Notes: a model not told the origin generated them from the letters alone. DNA of 64,000 nt from Palsa-513 sp036510225 (GCA_036510225.1 DATCEH010000067.1:29757-93756), one strand, 5' to 3'. Counted from the first letter of the stretch, positions 17,430 to 25,530 are shown. Translations and numbers: made by a program.

Positions 17430-18308
17430 CTACTCGCCGGCGAACACGACGGTCTTCCGCTCGTGGACGAGGATCCGATCCTCCAGGTGCCAGCGGACGG
17501 CCCGGGCGAGCACGGCCCGCTCGATGTCGGCGCCGGTCCGGACGAAGTCGGCGACCGTCGCCCGGTGACTCACACGGGCGACGTCCTGCTCGATGATCGG
17601 TCCGTCGTCAAGCTCCTCGGTCACGTAGTGGGCGGTCGCCCCGATGATCTTCACGCCGCGTTCGTGGGCTTGGCGGTAGGGGGCGGCGCCGGGGAACGCG
17701 GGCAGGAACGAGTGGTGGATGTTGATCACCGGAACCCCCAGGCGGTCGAGGAAGTCGCCCGTCAGGATCTGCATGTACCGGGCCAGCACGACGAGGTCGC
17801 ACCGGCCGGCGAGATGGCCGAGCAGCTCGCGCTCGGCCTCTTCGCGCCCACCCCGCGGCGTCGGGACGTGGGCGAACTCGACGCCCTGGGCGAGTACGTC
17901 GTCCTCGAGCACGCGGTGGTTGCCGATCACGCCGACGATGTTCGCGTCGAGCTCTCCCCTCCGCCAGCGGGTCAGCAGCTCGAGCACACAGTGGCCCTCG
18001 TGCGAGACGAGGATCCCCACGCGCTTGCGCCGCCCGGGATATGCGATCCGCCAGCGCATCCCGAACAGCCCGGCGACCTCGTCGTCGAAGGCCCGCTCGA
18101 ACTCGTCGGCCGCGCGCTCGAGCCCAGCCAGCTGGAACTCCATGCGCATGAAGAACCGCCCGTCCCGCGGATCGCTCGAGTGCTGGTCCGACGCCGTGAT
18201 GTTGGCGCCGCGGGCGGCCAGGAAGGCCGAGACCCCAGCGACGATGCCCGGGCGATCCGGACACCAGATCAGCAGGCGTCCGCCGGCCGAGGCGGGGTCG
18301 TCGCTCAC
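17430..18308 (-). CDS. purU: Formyltetrahydrofolate deformylase
   Basis: A 292-residue PurU. The N-terminal ACT domain starts at RLLIWCPDRPGIVAGVSAFL. The formyltransferase-like hydrolase domain has VGILVSHEGHCVLELL, VGVIGNH, the catalytic VINIHHSFLPAFPGA (Asn/His) and DDGPIIEQD (Asp). It hydrolyses 10-formyl-THF to formate and THF. The GTG at 18308 is chosen because the frame extending upstream to 18500 lacks protein character and runs into an intergenic repeat. It sits near other folate and one-carbon genes (glyA, metK, pabBC). Confidence 0.93.
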   Translation of the reverse strand: MSDDPASAGGRLLIWCPDRPGIVAGVSAFLAARGANITASDQHSSDPRDGRFFMRMEFQLAGLERAADEFERAFDDEVAGLFGMRWRIAYPGRRKRVGILVSHEGHCVLELLTRWRRGELDANIVGVIGNHRVLEDDVLAQGVEFAHVPTPRGGREEAERELLGHLAGRCDLVVLARYMQILTGDFLDRLGVPVINIHHSFLPAFPGAAPYRQAHERGVKIIGATAHYVTEELDDGPIIEQDVARVSHRATVADFVRTGADIERAVLARAVRWHLEDRILVHERKTVVFAGE

Positions 18309-18711
18309 GCGGGGCAGGCGTGCTCGGTCGACGTCACGACGCCGGAGTCTCGCAGACGTCGAGCCGGTGACCCGCGCTCCCGCAGCCTCGAGGCGGGGCT
18401 TGCGAGGATCGTCCAGCCGGGACCGAGGCCCGGGCGAAGGGCGCCGCGAACGTGGGAGTGCCGAGAAGGGAGTTGGTTGGTGGCGCGTCTTTCGAAACAA
18501 GTTGACTGACTCAGGCAGCTACTTTCCGTGAAAGACACCGACCGCTCCGCCTTCGGGAAGTCGAGCCCGCGGCCGGCGTCACCGCCGCCGACCCCCGAAC
18601 CCGGGCCGGCTCCCCTCCCGGCCAGAAAACGGCCACACCGCTCGCCGGCGTTCGGGAGGCCACCGGGCTCAGCAGCTAGGCTGGACGGAACGTCCACGAA
18701 GGAGCCCCGCC
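18309..18711. other. Gene-free region holding a dispersed repeat
   Basis: Between the purU start and the next plus-strand gene I see no coding signal. It contains the palindromic repeat copy at 18491-18534. Toward the right edge is a weak promoter-like TAGGCT and an AAGGAG ribosome-binding site (18699-18704). Confidence 0.5.
18491..18534 (+). repeat. Dispersed palindromic repeat, copy 1
   Basis: The element carries outer GAAA / TTTCC flanks, AAGTTGA, the 13-bp near-palindrome CTGACTCAGGCAG and CTACTTTCC. Nearly the same sequence occurs at 19521, 51250 and 63779, always between genes. It is distinctly less GC-rich than its surroundings. Confidence 0.85.
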
Positions 18712-18999
18712 ATCCCGGCAACGCCGACACTCCACGTATGCAGCATCGACACCGGCGGCCCGAAGATCCATCCGTGTCGCCGCGCCCACGAGGCGCTCGA
18801 ATCGGCCGGCGTCGATCACGCGACCGCCGTCTTCGGCAAGAACAAGCCGTTCGGCCTGTTCACGAAGGGCACCCGCCCCGAGCTGAAGGCACTCAGCGGG
18901 CAGGAGAAGCTCCCGGTGCTCGAGCTGCCCGACGGGACCACGGTCAACGGCAGCTCGAAGATCGTCGCCTGGGCCAAAGCCAACGCAGTCGCGGCCTAG
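18712..18999 (+). CDS. Glutaredoxin/thioredoxin-fold protein with apparent ATC start
   Basis: An uninterrupted 95-codon frame closely resembles the next gene. LHVCSIDTGGPK and CRRAHEALESAGVDH form a thioredoxin-fold beta-alpha-beta unit, followed by SGQEKLPVLELPDGTTVN (cis-Pro region) and SSKIVAWAKAN, as in GST N-terminal or glutaredoxin-like domains. A perfect AAGGAG (18699-18704) sits seven bases before an ATC codon at 18712, and no ATG, GTG or TTG is available nearby. The paralogue begins MPPAP; here the same place reads (ATC)PATP, so ATC replaces ATG. It is either a genuine rare start or a mutated or misread one. Confidence 0.7.
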   Translation: MPATPTLHVCSIDTGGPKIHPCRRAHEALESAGVDHATAVFGKNKPFGLFTKGTRPELKALSGQEKLPVLELPDGTTVNGSSKIVAWAKANAVAA

Positions 19000-19020
19000 C
19001 AGGCCGCGGGAAGGGATCGA

Positions 19021-19389
19021 ATGCCGCCTGCCCCAAGACTGACCCTTTTCGTGTGTGACCTCGGCGAGGACGGCAACCGTCGGCACGCCTGCCGGATCGC
19101 CGCCGAGGGACTCCGCAACGCCGGGAACAACTTCGAGCTGCTGACGCTCGACCGGACCGGTCCCGGCCGGACGACCGCCAAGGGAAGCCGGCCGGAGCTG
19201 CTCGCGATGACCGGGCAGGAGAAGCTCCCAGCGCTCCGCCTGATCGACCAGACGACGATCATCGTCGGCAGCAAGCCGATCGTCGCCTGGGCCGAGGACC
19301 ACGACCGCGCGACGATCGGCAAGCCTGTCCCCGTGCCCGGGGCGCCGAGCGGGCGGGCCAAGGAGGACGAGGCCGGGAACCGGATCTGA
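19021..19389 (+). CDS. Glutaredoxin/GST-N-like thioredoxin-fold protein (tandem paralogue)
   Basis: A 122-residue paralogue of the gene just upstream. LTLFVCDLGEDGNRRHACRI starts the fold, TGQEKLPALRLIDQTTIIV carries the cis-Pro strand, and SKPIVAWAEDH matches the last helix; a basic/acidic tail follows. The CxxC of true glutaredoxins is absent: a single Cys lies in strand 1 and another in helix 1 (HAC). Redox activity is therefore uncertain, and a GST-N-like binding role is possible. The start ATG 19021 has GGAAGGGATCGA before it. The pair looks like a tandem duplication. Confidence 0.72.
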   Translation: MPPAPRLTLFVCDLGEDGNRRHACRIAAEGLRNAGNNFELLTLDRTGPGRTTAKGSRPELLAMTGQEKLPALRLIDQTTIIVGSKPIVAWAEDHDRATIGKPVPVPGAPSGRAKEDEAGNRI

Positions 19390-19520
19390 GCGGTCCGGGC
19401 GGCTGCCGGCCGGCAGCGGGGGTGAGTTCCTGTGCCGTGTGGTCGTCGACGACCGTCGACCGATGCCCGTCGGGAGATCACCGGCGCTCGGACGACCCAG
19501 CGGTGGAGGAGTGGGTCCCG

Positions 19521-19568
19521 TGGAAAGAAAAGTAGCTGCCTGACTCAGTCAGCTACTTTGCGGGAAGG
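19521..19568 (-). repeat. Dispersed palindromic repeat, copy 2 (most symmetric)
   Basis: This copy is a 29-bp near-perfect palindrome. The outer arms are AAGTAGCTG and CAGCTACTT around CCTGACTCAGT, with A-rich GGAAAGAAA on the left. It is in the gap (19390-19668) between the thioredoxin-fold gene and the amidase, which otherwise holds no gene. Confidence 0.85.
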
Positions 19569-19668
19569 CCGCGACATCCTCTTCCGCCAACGAAGCCCGG
19601 CCGACCACGGCCGACGCCTCCCGGAACCTACTCGGCCGGTGATCGCCCGGATCGGGCACAATCGCCGC

Positions 19669-20535
19669 GTGCCGAACCAACCGATCCTGGGATCGCTCCA
19701 CGCGCCAGCCCTTGCCCTCGCCCTCGCCCTGGCCCTCGCCCTGGCCCTCGCCGTGGCCCTCGCCGGCTGCGGAGGCGCCTCGCCCCACCCGGGGCCGGCT
19801 CCCCACGCGGGGACCGTCGACGTGTCGGCGTCGCAGCCAGTCGCGCCGGATCCGCCGCCGGACACGGTGCCGAGCGCTCAGTCGGGGACGACCAGCATAA
19901 CCGACACGGCGCAGGCCCCGCCCACCCCGCCACCGCCGCCACCGCCGCCGCTGGTCGGTCCGCCTGCGATCGTCAAGAGCTATATCCCGTTCGGAGCGAA
20001 GCGCAAGGCCGAGACCCGGGCGTATTCGGTCGAGCACTACGGGATCGACAGCTACCGGCTGACCGACCCCCACCTCGTCATCTGGCACTACACGGAGACG
20101 TCCAACTACCAGAGCGTGTTCAACACATTCGCAGACGACCTGCCGGACGTTGAGTTCCATGAGCTTCCGCAGGTCTGCGCACACTTCGTGATCGACACGG
20201 ATGGCACGATCCATCAGCTCGTCCCGCTCGGGATCATGTGCCGGCATGTCGTCGGGCTCAACTACACGGCGATCGGGATCGAGAACGTCGGCGAGTCAGA
20301 TCAGCAGGTGATCGGCGACAAGGCCCAGTTCCGCGCGGGCCTCTCGCTGACACGCTGGCTGCGCTGCCGATTCCAGATCCCGGTGCATGATGTGATCGGT
20401 CACAACGAGAGCCTCCAGAGCCCGTACTATCGCGAGCTCGTCCCGGCCTTCCGCGGCCAGACGCACGACGACTTCAAGCGGGCTGACATGAACATCGTCC
20501 GGGCCCGCCTCGCCAAGCTCTCCTGCCGGGCCTGA
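19669..20535 (+). CDS. N-acetylmuramoyl-L-alanine amidase domain lipoprotein
   Basis: 288 residues from GTG 19669. The signal peptide is an extreme Ala-Leu repeat ending in VALAGCGG (lipobox), followed by a Pro-rich linker to about residue 100. The amidase_2/PGRP-like domain has VIWHYTET (first zinc His), CAHFVIDTDGTIHQL, CRHVVGLNYTAIGIENVG (substrate strand) and HDVIGHNES (last His). It would cleave the peptide from muramic acid in the cell wall. Longer in-frame extension upstream crosses the intergenic repeat and is rejected. It stands as a single gene. Confidence 0.82.
   Translation: MPNQPILGSLHAPALALALALALALALAVALAGCGGASPHPGPAPHAGTVDVSASQPVAPDPPPDTVPSAQSGTTSITDTAQAPPTPPPPPPPPLVGPPAIVKSYIPFGAKRKAETRAYSVEHYGIDSYRLTDPHLVIWHYTETSNYQSVFNTFADDLPDVEFHELPQVCAHFVIDTDGTIHQLVPLGIMCRHVVGLNYTAIGIENVGESDQQVIGDKAQFRAGLSLTRWLRCRFQIPVHDVIGHNESLQSPYYRELVPAFRGQTHDDFKRADMNIVRARLAKLSCRA
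19708..19764 (+). repeat. Ala-Leu codon repeat in a signal peptide
   Basis: A run of GCC-CTC / GCC-CTG hexamers encodes alternating Ala and Leu through the signal-peptide core of the amidase lipoprotein. A six-base unit changes hydrophobic-core length by two residues per step. Confidence 0.85.
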
Positions 20536-20665
20536 CCCAGCGGGCGCGGTCGCCTCACCGCGTGACCGCCGACTGGGGCCTGCGCCTGCTACGTGCGGGT
20601 GATCACTGAGAGGCCTGTGAGGATCTCTGATTGCTTCGGCGTCCTCCAGGCGGGAGCATGGACAC

Positions 20666-21376
20666 ATGCCAACCGGCCTCACCCATTCCCCGCCCGACTG
20701 GCTCCGCGGCCGCGCGGCCTCGGGCCGGGTCGACAGCCCGCCGCCGTCGGAGCGCCCGCGGGGCCACCGCGGTGCGCGTGGCTGGGCCGCCGTGTTCGTA
20801 GCCGTGGCCGTGATCCCGACCCTCTACGTCTCGAGCAGACCGACCGGCGGCACGTTCGACGGCAGCGGGACGACCAGCGTCGGTCCGGGCGGGTCGCTGA
20901 GCTACTCGTACTCACTCGGCCCGAGCCTGGGCTTCGAGCTCGGGCTTACGGGGTTGGCGATCGCCCTGGCCATTGCGAGCGGGATCCTGTGGCGGGGGCG
21001 ACGGGCGCGGTCGGTCGCCGGCGGATCGCTCCTCGCAGCCGCGGCCGCGGTCGCGGCGGTCCTGCTCACCGGTGCCGCCGACCACCACGCGACGCCGCCG
21101 CTGGCGGCGGTCAACGGCCTGGCGATCGGCACGTCCCGCGCCGCGGTGGTCGCCCGGCTCGGGGCGCCCGAAGCGGTCACGCAGACCACGACGACGGGCC
21201 CCCGGCCGGCTCCGGTCTGCGTGATCTATGCGGTTGGCCACGACGGCGGGACCACGCCACCATCGGGATCGGCCGTGCCGGTTCCGCCCGGAGAGGCGGA
21301 CTGGATCGGACCGGGCACCGATCACGTCCTGTTCTGCTTCACGCAGAGTCGGCTCACCCTGAAGGCACCAGCGTGA
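20666..21376 (+). CDS. Membrane protein of unknown function, first gene of a LiaFSR-like operon
   Basis: 236 residues. A basic, Pro-rich N-terminus (about 1-38) leads to three hydrophobic helices (GWAAVFVAVAVIPTLYV, GLAIALAIASGILW and SLLAAAAAVAAVLLTGA). The C-terminal roughly 100 residues are probably extracytoplasmic. They contain NGLAIGTSRAAVVARLGAPE, a pattern like the SmpA/OmlA (BamE-type) G-x-s-x-x-x-V-x-x-x-l-G-x-P unit, and two Cys. I do not recognise the whole protein. Its stop overlaps the first of two mini-ORFs, so it is probably co-translated with the following PspC protein and two-component system. Confidence 0.6.
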   Translation: MPTGLTHSPPDWLRGRAASGRVDSPPPSERPRGHRGARGWAAVFVAVAVIPTLYVSSRPTGGTFDGSGTTSVGPGGSLSYSYSLGPSLGFELGLTGLAIALAIASGILWRGRRARSVAGGSLLAAAAAVAAVLLTGAADHHATPPLAAVNGLAIGTSRAAVVARLGAPEAVTQTTTTGPRPAPVCVIYAVGHDGGTTPPSGSAVPVPPGEADWIGPGTDHVLFCFTQSRLTLKAPA

Positions 21377-21408
21377 CCACGACGGTCGCCGTCGAGGCCC
21401 CGGCATGA
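21373..21408 (+). CDS. 11-residue mini-ORF 1 (start-region duplicate)
   Basis: GTG to TGA, encoding (M)TTTVAVEAPA. Its start overlaps the stop of the upstream gene by GTGA, and its stop overlaps the next mini-ORF start by ATGA. It resembles mini-ORF 2 and the first codons of the following gene, so it looks like a duplicated start region kept in a coupled-translation chain. Confidence 0.4.
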   Translation: MTTTVAVEAPA

Positions 21409-21440
21409 CCACGACGATCGTCCTCGAGGAGCCGGCGTGA
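21405..21440 (+). CDS. 11-residue mini-ORF 2 (start-region duplicate)
   Basis: ATG to TGA, encoding MTTTIVLEEPA, with 4-base overlaps on both sides; the next gene starts at GTG 21437. It has the same 36-base length as mini-ORF 1. A leader-peptide or coupling role is inferred; a functional peptide is not shown. Confidence 0.4.
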   Translation: MTTTIVLEEPA

Positions 21441-22531
21441 GCGCGACGATCGCCCGACCGCCGGCCGGACTGGCGCCGGTAGGCGGCGAGCGGCCGATGG
21501 CGGCCGACCGGTCGGGCGGCCAGTGGTGGCTGCTGGGCGGCGTGGCGGCCGAGCTGTCCGAGCGCCTGGCGGTGCCGGTCGGCTTCATCCGCACGCTGCT
21601 CGTCCTGGCGTCGTTCGCCCAGGCCAAGATCTGGATCGCCTACGTCGCCGTCACGCTCCTCCTGCCGCGCGGCGGGCAGCGCCGGCCGAACGCGACCAAC
21701 CTGATCGCCGTTGCGCGGGTCGGCATCGCGCTCGGCCTGGTCTGGGGGCTGGTCGGAGGCGACCTCTCCCCGACGCAGGGCCTCCTCGACCAGAGCCCGG
21801 CCGTCTGGATCACCCAGTGCGGGGTCTGCCTGATCGGCCTGCTCGCGCTCCTGGCGACCGGCCGTCCGGCGAGCGAGCGCGACGTGGTGCGAGACCGGGC
21901 GACCGTCCGGGCCGGCCTTCCGGTGGCGGGGCTGCTCGCGGGGATCTCGGTCGGCGTGATCCTCCTGCCGAGCGTCCGCTGGGAGCGGGTCCTCGAGGCT
22001 GCCACCGTGGTCGCCGGCCTCGTGATCCTCCTGCCGGGGCGCCCCGGCCGTGCGGCGGACCGGATCGTACCGGCGGCCGTGCTCGCGGCCGTGACGATCT
22101 TCCTGGCCGGCGCGGGGGCTCGGCTCGACGGCGGCGTCGGCAAGACTCAGGTGTCCCCGACCAGCCCGGCCGCGATCGCGCCGTCCTACCGCCGGGCGGT
22201 CGGCGACCTGACGATCGACCTGTCGGGGCTCGCCGGCCAGCCGGCGACGGTCGTCCTCAGCGCATCGGTCGGGATCGGCCGGCTTGTCGTCGACGTCCCG
22301 GCCAACGCCCAGGTCAGCCTCGTCGAGCGGGTCGGCCGGGGCGAGCTCTACGATCGCCGGGGTGTCCACTCCGGCGTTGACCTCCGGCGCTCGGCCGTGA
22401 TCGGGCCGATCGACCCGCGGACCGGCCGAACGCTTGCCCGCCCGAGGCTGCGCCTGCGGATCCTCCTGTCGGTCGGAGTCGGCCACGTCGAGATCGACCA
22501 GACGGGGCCCGACGAGTTCGGAGCGCTGTGA
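21437..22531 (+). CDS. PspC-domain protein with LiaF-like C-terminus
   Basis: 364 residues. A PspC domain lies at about 25-80 (WWLLGGVAAELSERLAVPVG and VRTLLV-type segments, IAYVAVTLLLPRG). Five or so membrane helices follow to about 235. The C-terminal extracytoplasmic or cytoplasmic beta domain (about 255-364) has GDLTIDLSGLAG, LSASVGIGRLVVDVP and RLRILLSVGVGHVEI, the repeated glycine-turn pattern of the LiaF/DUF2154 domain. LiaF-type proteins restrain a partner histidine kinase during envelope stress. The next two genes are that kinase and regulator, each joined by a 4-base overlap. Confidence 0.82.
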   Translation: MSATIARPPAGLAPVGGERPMAADRSGGQWWLLGGVAAELSERLAVPVGFIRTLLVLASFAQAKIWIAYVAVTLLLPRGGQRRPNATNLIAVARVGIALGLVWGLVGGDLSPTQGLLDQSPAVWITQCGVCLIGLLALLATGRPASERDVVRDRATVRAGLPVAGLLAGISVGVILLPSVRWERVLEAATVVAGLVILLPGRPGRAADRIVPAAVLAAVTIFLAGAGARLDGGVGKTQVSPTSPAAIAPSYRRAVGDLTIDLSGLAGQPATVVLSASVGIGRLVVDVPANAQVSLVERVGRGELYDRRGVHSGVDLRRSAVIGPIDPRTGRTLARPRLRLRILLSVGVGHVEIDQTGPDEFGAL

Positions 22532-23874
22532 GCGACGACCACACGCTCCCACGCCGCCCGGCCGCGACCCGGTCGGCGATCGTCGGACGCCCGTCGCTGC
22601 CGGCTGCGCTGTCGAGCCTGGTGATCGCCGCAGCCGGCGCCGGCGCGATGCTCGCCAGCTTCGGCGGCGGCGCCCTCCCGACAGAGTGGGCCCAGGCCGC
22701 CCTGGCCGGCGTCGCGGGGACGGTCGCGCTGACGCTCGGGGCTGCCGAGGGACCGTCGAGCAAGTGGTATGCGGGTGTCGCCGCCCGCCTCGGGCGGACC
22801 GACGCCGAGGCCTGGGCGATCCGCGCAGGGGTGGTCGCGACCGCGCCGATCGGGGGCCTCGGGGTGATCGCCTACGCGTGCGCAGCGCTCGTCATCACGC
22901 TGACCGCGCCAGCCCGGCAGGCTCGGCAGACCGGCGTCTTCCGGACGGCGGCGACCGGCCTGCTCGGGCTGGCGGTCGTCCTCGCGGCGGACGCCGGCGG
23001 CCTGAGCGTCGGGGGCGAGGGCATCCTCTGGGCCAGCCTGCTGCTCGGATCCGGCCTCTCGCTGTTCTGGGCGGCGGCCGGGACCCGCGGTCTGCCGGAG
23101 GTCGACCGGCCGTTCGCCGACCGGGCGACGCGGACCACGCTCGGGCTGCTCCTGACCGGTGCCGGCGCGATCTGGGTGCTGAGCCGGACGGGGCTCTTCA
23201 AGCAGGCCGAGGGAACGATCGCGGGGACGGCGATCGCCCTCGCCGTGTTCGTCCTCGTCGTCGGACCGCGGTGGCTGCGGACGTCGCGGATGCTGAACGC
23301 CGAGCGAGGCGTCCGCGCCCGAGCGCAGGAACGCGCGGAGATGGCCGACCACCTGCACGACTCGGTCCTGCAGACCCTCGCACTGATCCAGCTGCGGGCG
23401 GCCGACGCGGCCGAGGTCGGCGGCCTGGCCAGGCGTCAGGAGCGGGAGCTGCGCGACTGGCTGCTCGGACGGCCGCCGGATGCCGAAGTCCTCACGCTGG
23501 CCGACGGCCTGCGTGCCGTGGCCGCGGAGATCGAGGACGCCCACCGGGCGGAGGTCAACGTCGTGACGGTCGGCGATACGCCGCTCGACGAGCGGACGCG
23601 AGCCGTGCTGGCGGCTGCGCGGGAGGCTTTGACGAACGCCGCCCGCCACGCCCCGGGAGCGGCGATCTTCGTCTTCTCGCGGGTCGACTCCGACGGCGTC
23701 GACGTCTTCGTCCACGACCGGGGACCCGGCTTCGAGATCGACGCGATCCCGGCCGAGCGACGCGGCGTCCGCGAGTCGATCATCCGCCGAGTGGATCGCG
23801 TCGGCGGCCGGGCCGAGGTCCGCAGCGCGCCGGGCGGCGGCTGCGAGGTCGCCCTGCACCTCGACCCGCGATGA
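22528..23874 (+). CDS. LiaS-like sensor histidine kinase
   Basis: 448 residues. The N-terminal half carries a PspC-like cytoplasmic/membrane region (WYAGVAARLGRTDAEAWAIR) and about six hydrophobic segments up to about 245. The phospho-acceptor helix is ADHLHDSVLQTLALIQ (His about 276). The ATPase domain has AREALTNAARHAPG (N-box) and VHDRGPGFE (G1) and a GGGCEVALHL end. It overlaps both neighbours by four bases (GTGA, ATGA). With the PspC/LiaF-like protein and the response regulator it forms a cell-envelope stress module common in Actinobacteria. Confidence 0.87.
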   Translation: MSDDHTLPRRPAATRSAIVGRPSLPAALSSLVIAAAGAGAMLASFGGGALPTEWAQAALAGVAGTVALTLGAAEGPSSKWYAGVAARLGRTDAEAWAIRAGVVATAPIGGLGVIAYACAALVITLTAPARQARQTGVFRTAATGLLGLAVVLAADAGGLSVGGEGILWASLLLGSGLSLFWAAAGTRGLPEVDRPFADRATRTTLGLLLTGAGAIWVLSRTGLFKQAEGTIAGTAIALAVFVLVVGPRWLRTSRMLNAERGVRARAQERAEMADHLHDSVLQTLALIQLRAADAAEVGGLARRQERELRDWLLGRPPDAEVLTLADGLRAVAAEIEDAHRAEVNVVTVGDTPLDERTRAVLAAAREALTNAARHAPGAAIFVFSRVDSDGVDVFVHDRGPGFEIDAIPAERRGVRESIIRRVDRVGGRAEVRSAPGGGCEVALHLDPR

Positions 23875-24533
23875 CCGATCCGGCCGGATCCGGGCGGCGG
23901 CCGCGGGTCGTGATCGTCGACGACCACGCACTGTTTCGGGCCGGCGTGCGGGCCGGGCTCGCCGAGCTCACGGAGATCGTCGGCGAGGCGGCGACCGTCG
24001 GCGACGCGATCACCCTGATCGACGCGGTCCGCCCGGATGTCGTCCTGCTCGACGTCCACATGCCCGACGGCGGGGGGATCGCCGTGCTCCGGGCGATCCG
24101 CGGCTCGTCGCCGGCGACCCGGGTGCTCGGCCTGTCGGTCTCCGACGCACCGACCGACGTGATCGCGCTGATCCGGGCCGGCGCTCGCGGCTACGTGACG
24201 AAGACGATCTCGGCGGCCGAGCTGGCCGACGCGGTCGTCCGGGCGGCCAGGGGCGAGGTCGCCCTCCCGCCACGACTGGCCGGCTTCGTGCTGGACGCCT
24301 TCAGCGGACCGGCTCCCCAACCTGCCGACGCCGACCTCGACCAGCTGACGGCTCGCGAGCGTGAGGTGCTCGAGCGGATCGCCCGGGGCTACCTCTACAA
24401 GGAGGTCGCGCAGATGCTGGGGGTCTCGACCCGGACCGTCGAGACCCACGTCTCGGCCGTCCTGCGCAAGCTCCACCTGTCCAACCGCCACCAGCTGGCC
24501 CGCTGGGCGAGCGAGCACAAGCTCGTCGACTGA
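23871..24533 (+). CDS. LiaR-like NarL-family response regulator
   Basis: 220 residues from ATG 23871. The receiver shows VVIVDDHALFRAGV, phospho-acceptor Asp in VVLLDVHMPDGGG (about 62), and VTKTIS with the conserved Lys. The LuxR-type helix-turn-helix starts at LTAREREVLERIARGY and contains STRTVETHVSAVLRKLHL. It is the output of the upstream kinase. There is no further gene in the operon after it, so the targets probably include the operon itself and distal genes. Confidence 0.9.
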   Translation: MTDPAGSGRRPRVVIVDDHALFRAGVRAGLAELTEIVGEAATVGDAITLIDAVRPDVVLLDVHMPDGGGIAVLRAIRGSSPATRVLGLSVSDAPTDVIALIRAGARGYVTKTISAAELADAVVRAARGEVALPPRLAGFVLDAFSGPAPQPADADLDQLTAREREVLERIARGYLYKEVAQMLGVSTRTVETHVSAVLRKLHLSNRHQLARWASEHKLVD

Positions 24534-24644
24534 GACCTCGGCGACCTTCGAGTCGCCCTGCCACGGCTCCGGCCGGCTCGACTCGAGCGCAGGCCCGCGC
24601 GACGGCCTCGGCTGCGGGGGTTGCCGACCCGGCCGGCCGGGTAG

Positions 24645-25166
24645 ATGGAGCCGGCGATGGCCGCAGACGCCGAGCTGGCGAATCCCAGGCGGGCCGCGAC
24701 GATCGGCGTCTACGGCTTCACGCTCGACGGCTTCCTCGACGCACTCGGAGAAGCCGGCATCCGCCGGATCGTCGACGTTCGCCAGCGGCGGGGCGTCAGG
24801 GGGACCGAGTACGCCTGGGCCAACTCGCTCCGCCTCCAGGCGGCTCTGGCGCAGGCCGGCATCGCCTATGGCCACCACGCGGAGCTCGCCCCGACCACCG
24901 AGCTCCGGCAGGTCCAGTACCGGGAGGACGCCCGTCAGGGGGTCGGCAAGCGCTCACGGGTCGAGCTGGCGGCCGAGTACCGGGAGCGCTACACCCACGA
25001 GATCCTCGACCGGGTCGACCTCGGCGCGCTCCTGGACGGGCTGCCCGACCGGGAGGTCTTCGGGCTGCTCTGCGTCGAGCGGGACCCCGAGGCCTGCCAT
25101 CGATCGATCATCGCCGAGCGTCTGGCCGCCGAGCACGGCGTCCGGATCACCCACGTCCGGCCGTGA
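24645..25166 (+). CDS. DUF488 family protein
   Basis: 173 residues. TIGVYGFTLDGFLDALGEAG and RRIVDVRQRRGVRG form the N-terminal strand-helix-strand of DUF488. The diagnostic C-terminal motif is LLCVERDPEACHRSIIAERL (C-x-R-x-P-x-x-C-H-R). The fold is thought to be nucleotide- or metal-binding, but no reaction is established. The last 20 bases overlap the convergent YdeI-like gene. An alternative start is the ATG at 24657. Confidence 0.85.
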   Translation: MEPAMAADAELANPRRAATIGVYGFTLDGFLDALGEAGIRRIVDVRQRRGVRGTEYAWANSLRLQAALAQAGIAYGHHAELAPTTELRQVQYREDARQGVGKRSRVELAAEYRERYTHEILDRVDLGALLDGLPDREVFGLLCVERDPEACHRSIIAERLAAEHGVRITHVRP

Positions 25167-25530
25167 GCGACGGCCAGCGGCCGGCGGCCCGGGCCCGCTG
25201 CACCTCGGCGAGACCGGCCGGGTGCATGCGGCCGCCGGCGGTCAGCCGCTCGACCCGGCGGACGTTGCTCTGCGACCAGTTGCTCCCGGCCCGCCGGGGC
25301 GTGAACCGCTGGGCGTAGGTCGTCGCGTCGCGCCGGCGGTTGCGCCCGTCGATCCAGCCGTGTGCGACCGCCTCCTCGACCGCCTCGTCGTAGCCGAGGC
25401 TCGTCGGCCGGGTCGTCCCCTTCCTGGCGAGGACCAGCCAGACGCCGGCCGGCTCGGCGTGATGCTCGCCCAGCCAGGCCCGCCAGGCGGCGACGTCCGC
25501 GAGGATCAGCTCGGGTAGGTCGGCTGGCAT
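25147..25530 (-). CDS. YdeI/OmpD-associated family protein, C-terminally truncated
   Basis: 127 residues with the family core: WLVLARKGTTRPTSLGYDEA, EAVAHGWIDGRNRRRD, YAQRFTPRRAGSNWSQSN and VERLTAGGRMHPAG. Family members normally continue another 60 or so residues after the AK-x-x-GRW segment into an Arg-rich C-terminal domain. Here the frame stops just after GRWPSL, inside the convergent DUF488 gene. It is therefore a shortened, possibly non-functional member. Family function is unclear (linked to peptide resistance in enterics). Confidence 0.7.
   Translation of the reverse strand: MPADLPELILADVAAWRAWLGEHHAEPAGVWLVLARKGTTRPTSLGYDEAVEEAVAHGWIDGRNRRRDATTYAQRFTPRRAGSNWSQSNVRRVERLTAGGRMHPAGLAEVQRARAAGRWPSLTAGRG

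Noticed and set aside
20912..22552. Long minus-strand open frames opposite the PspC and kinase genes
   Set aside because: They are Arg/Gly/Asp-rich antisense shadows of well-supported plus-strand genes; such frames recur opposite most genes here because of high GC.
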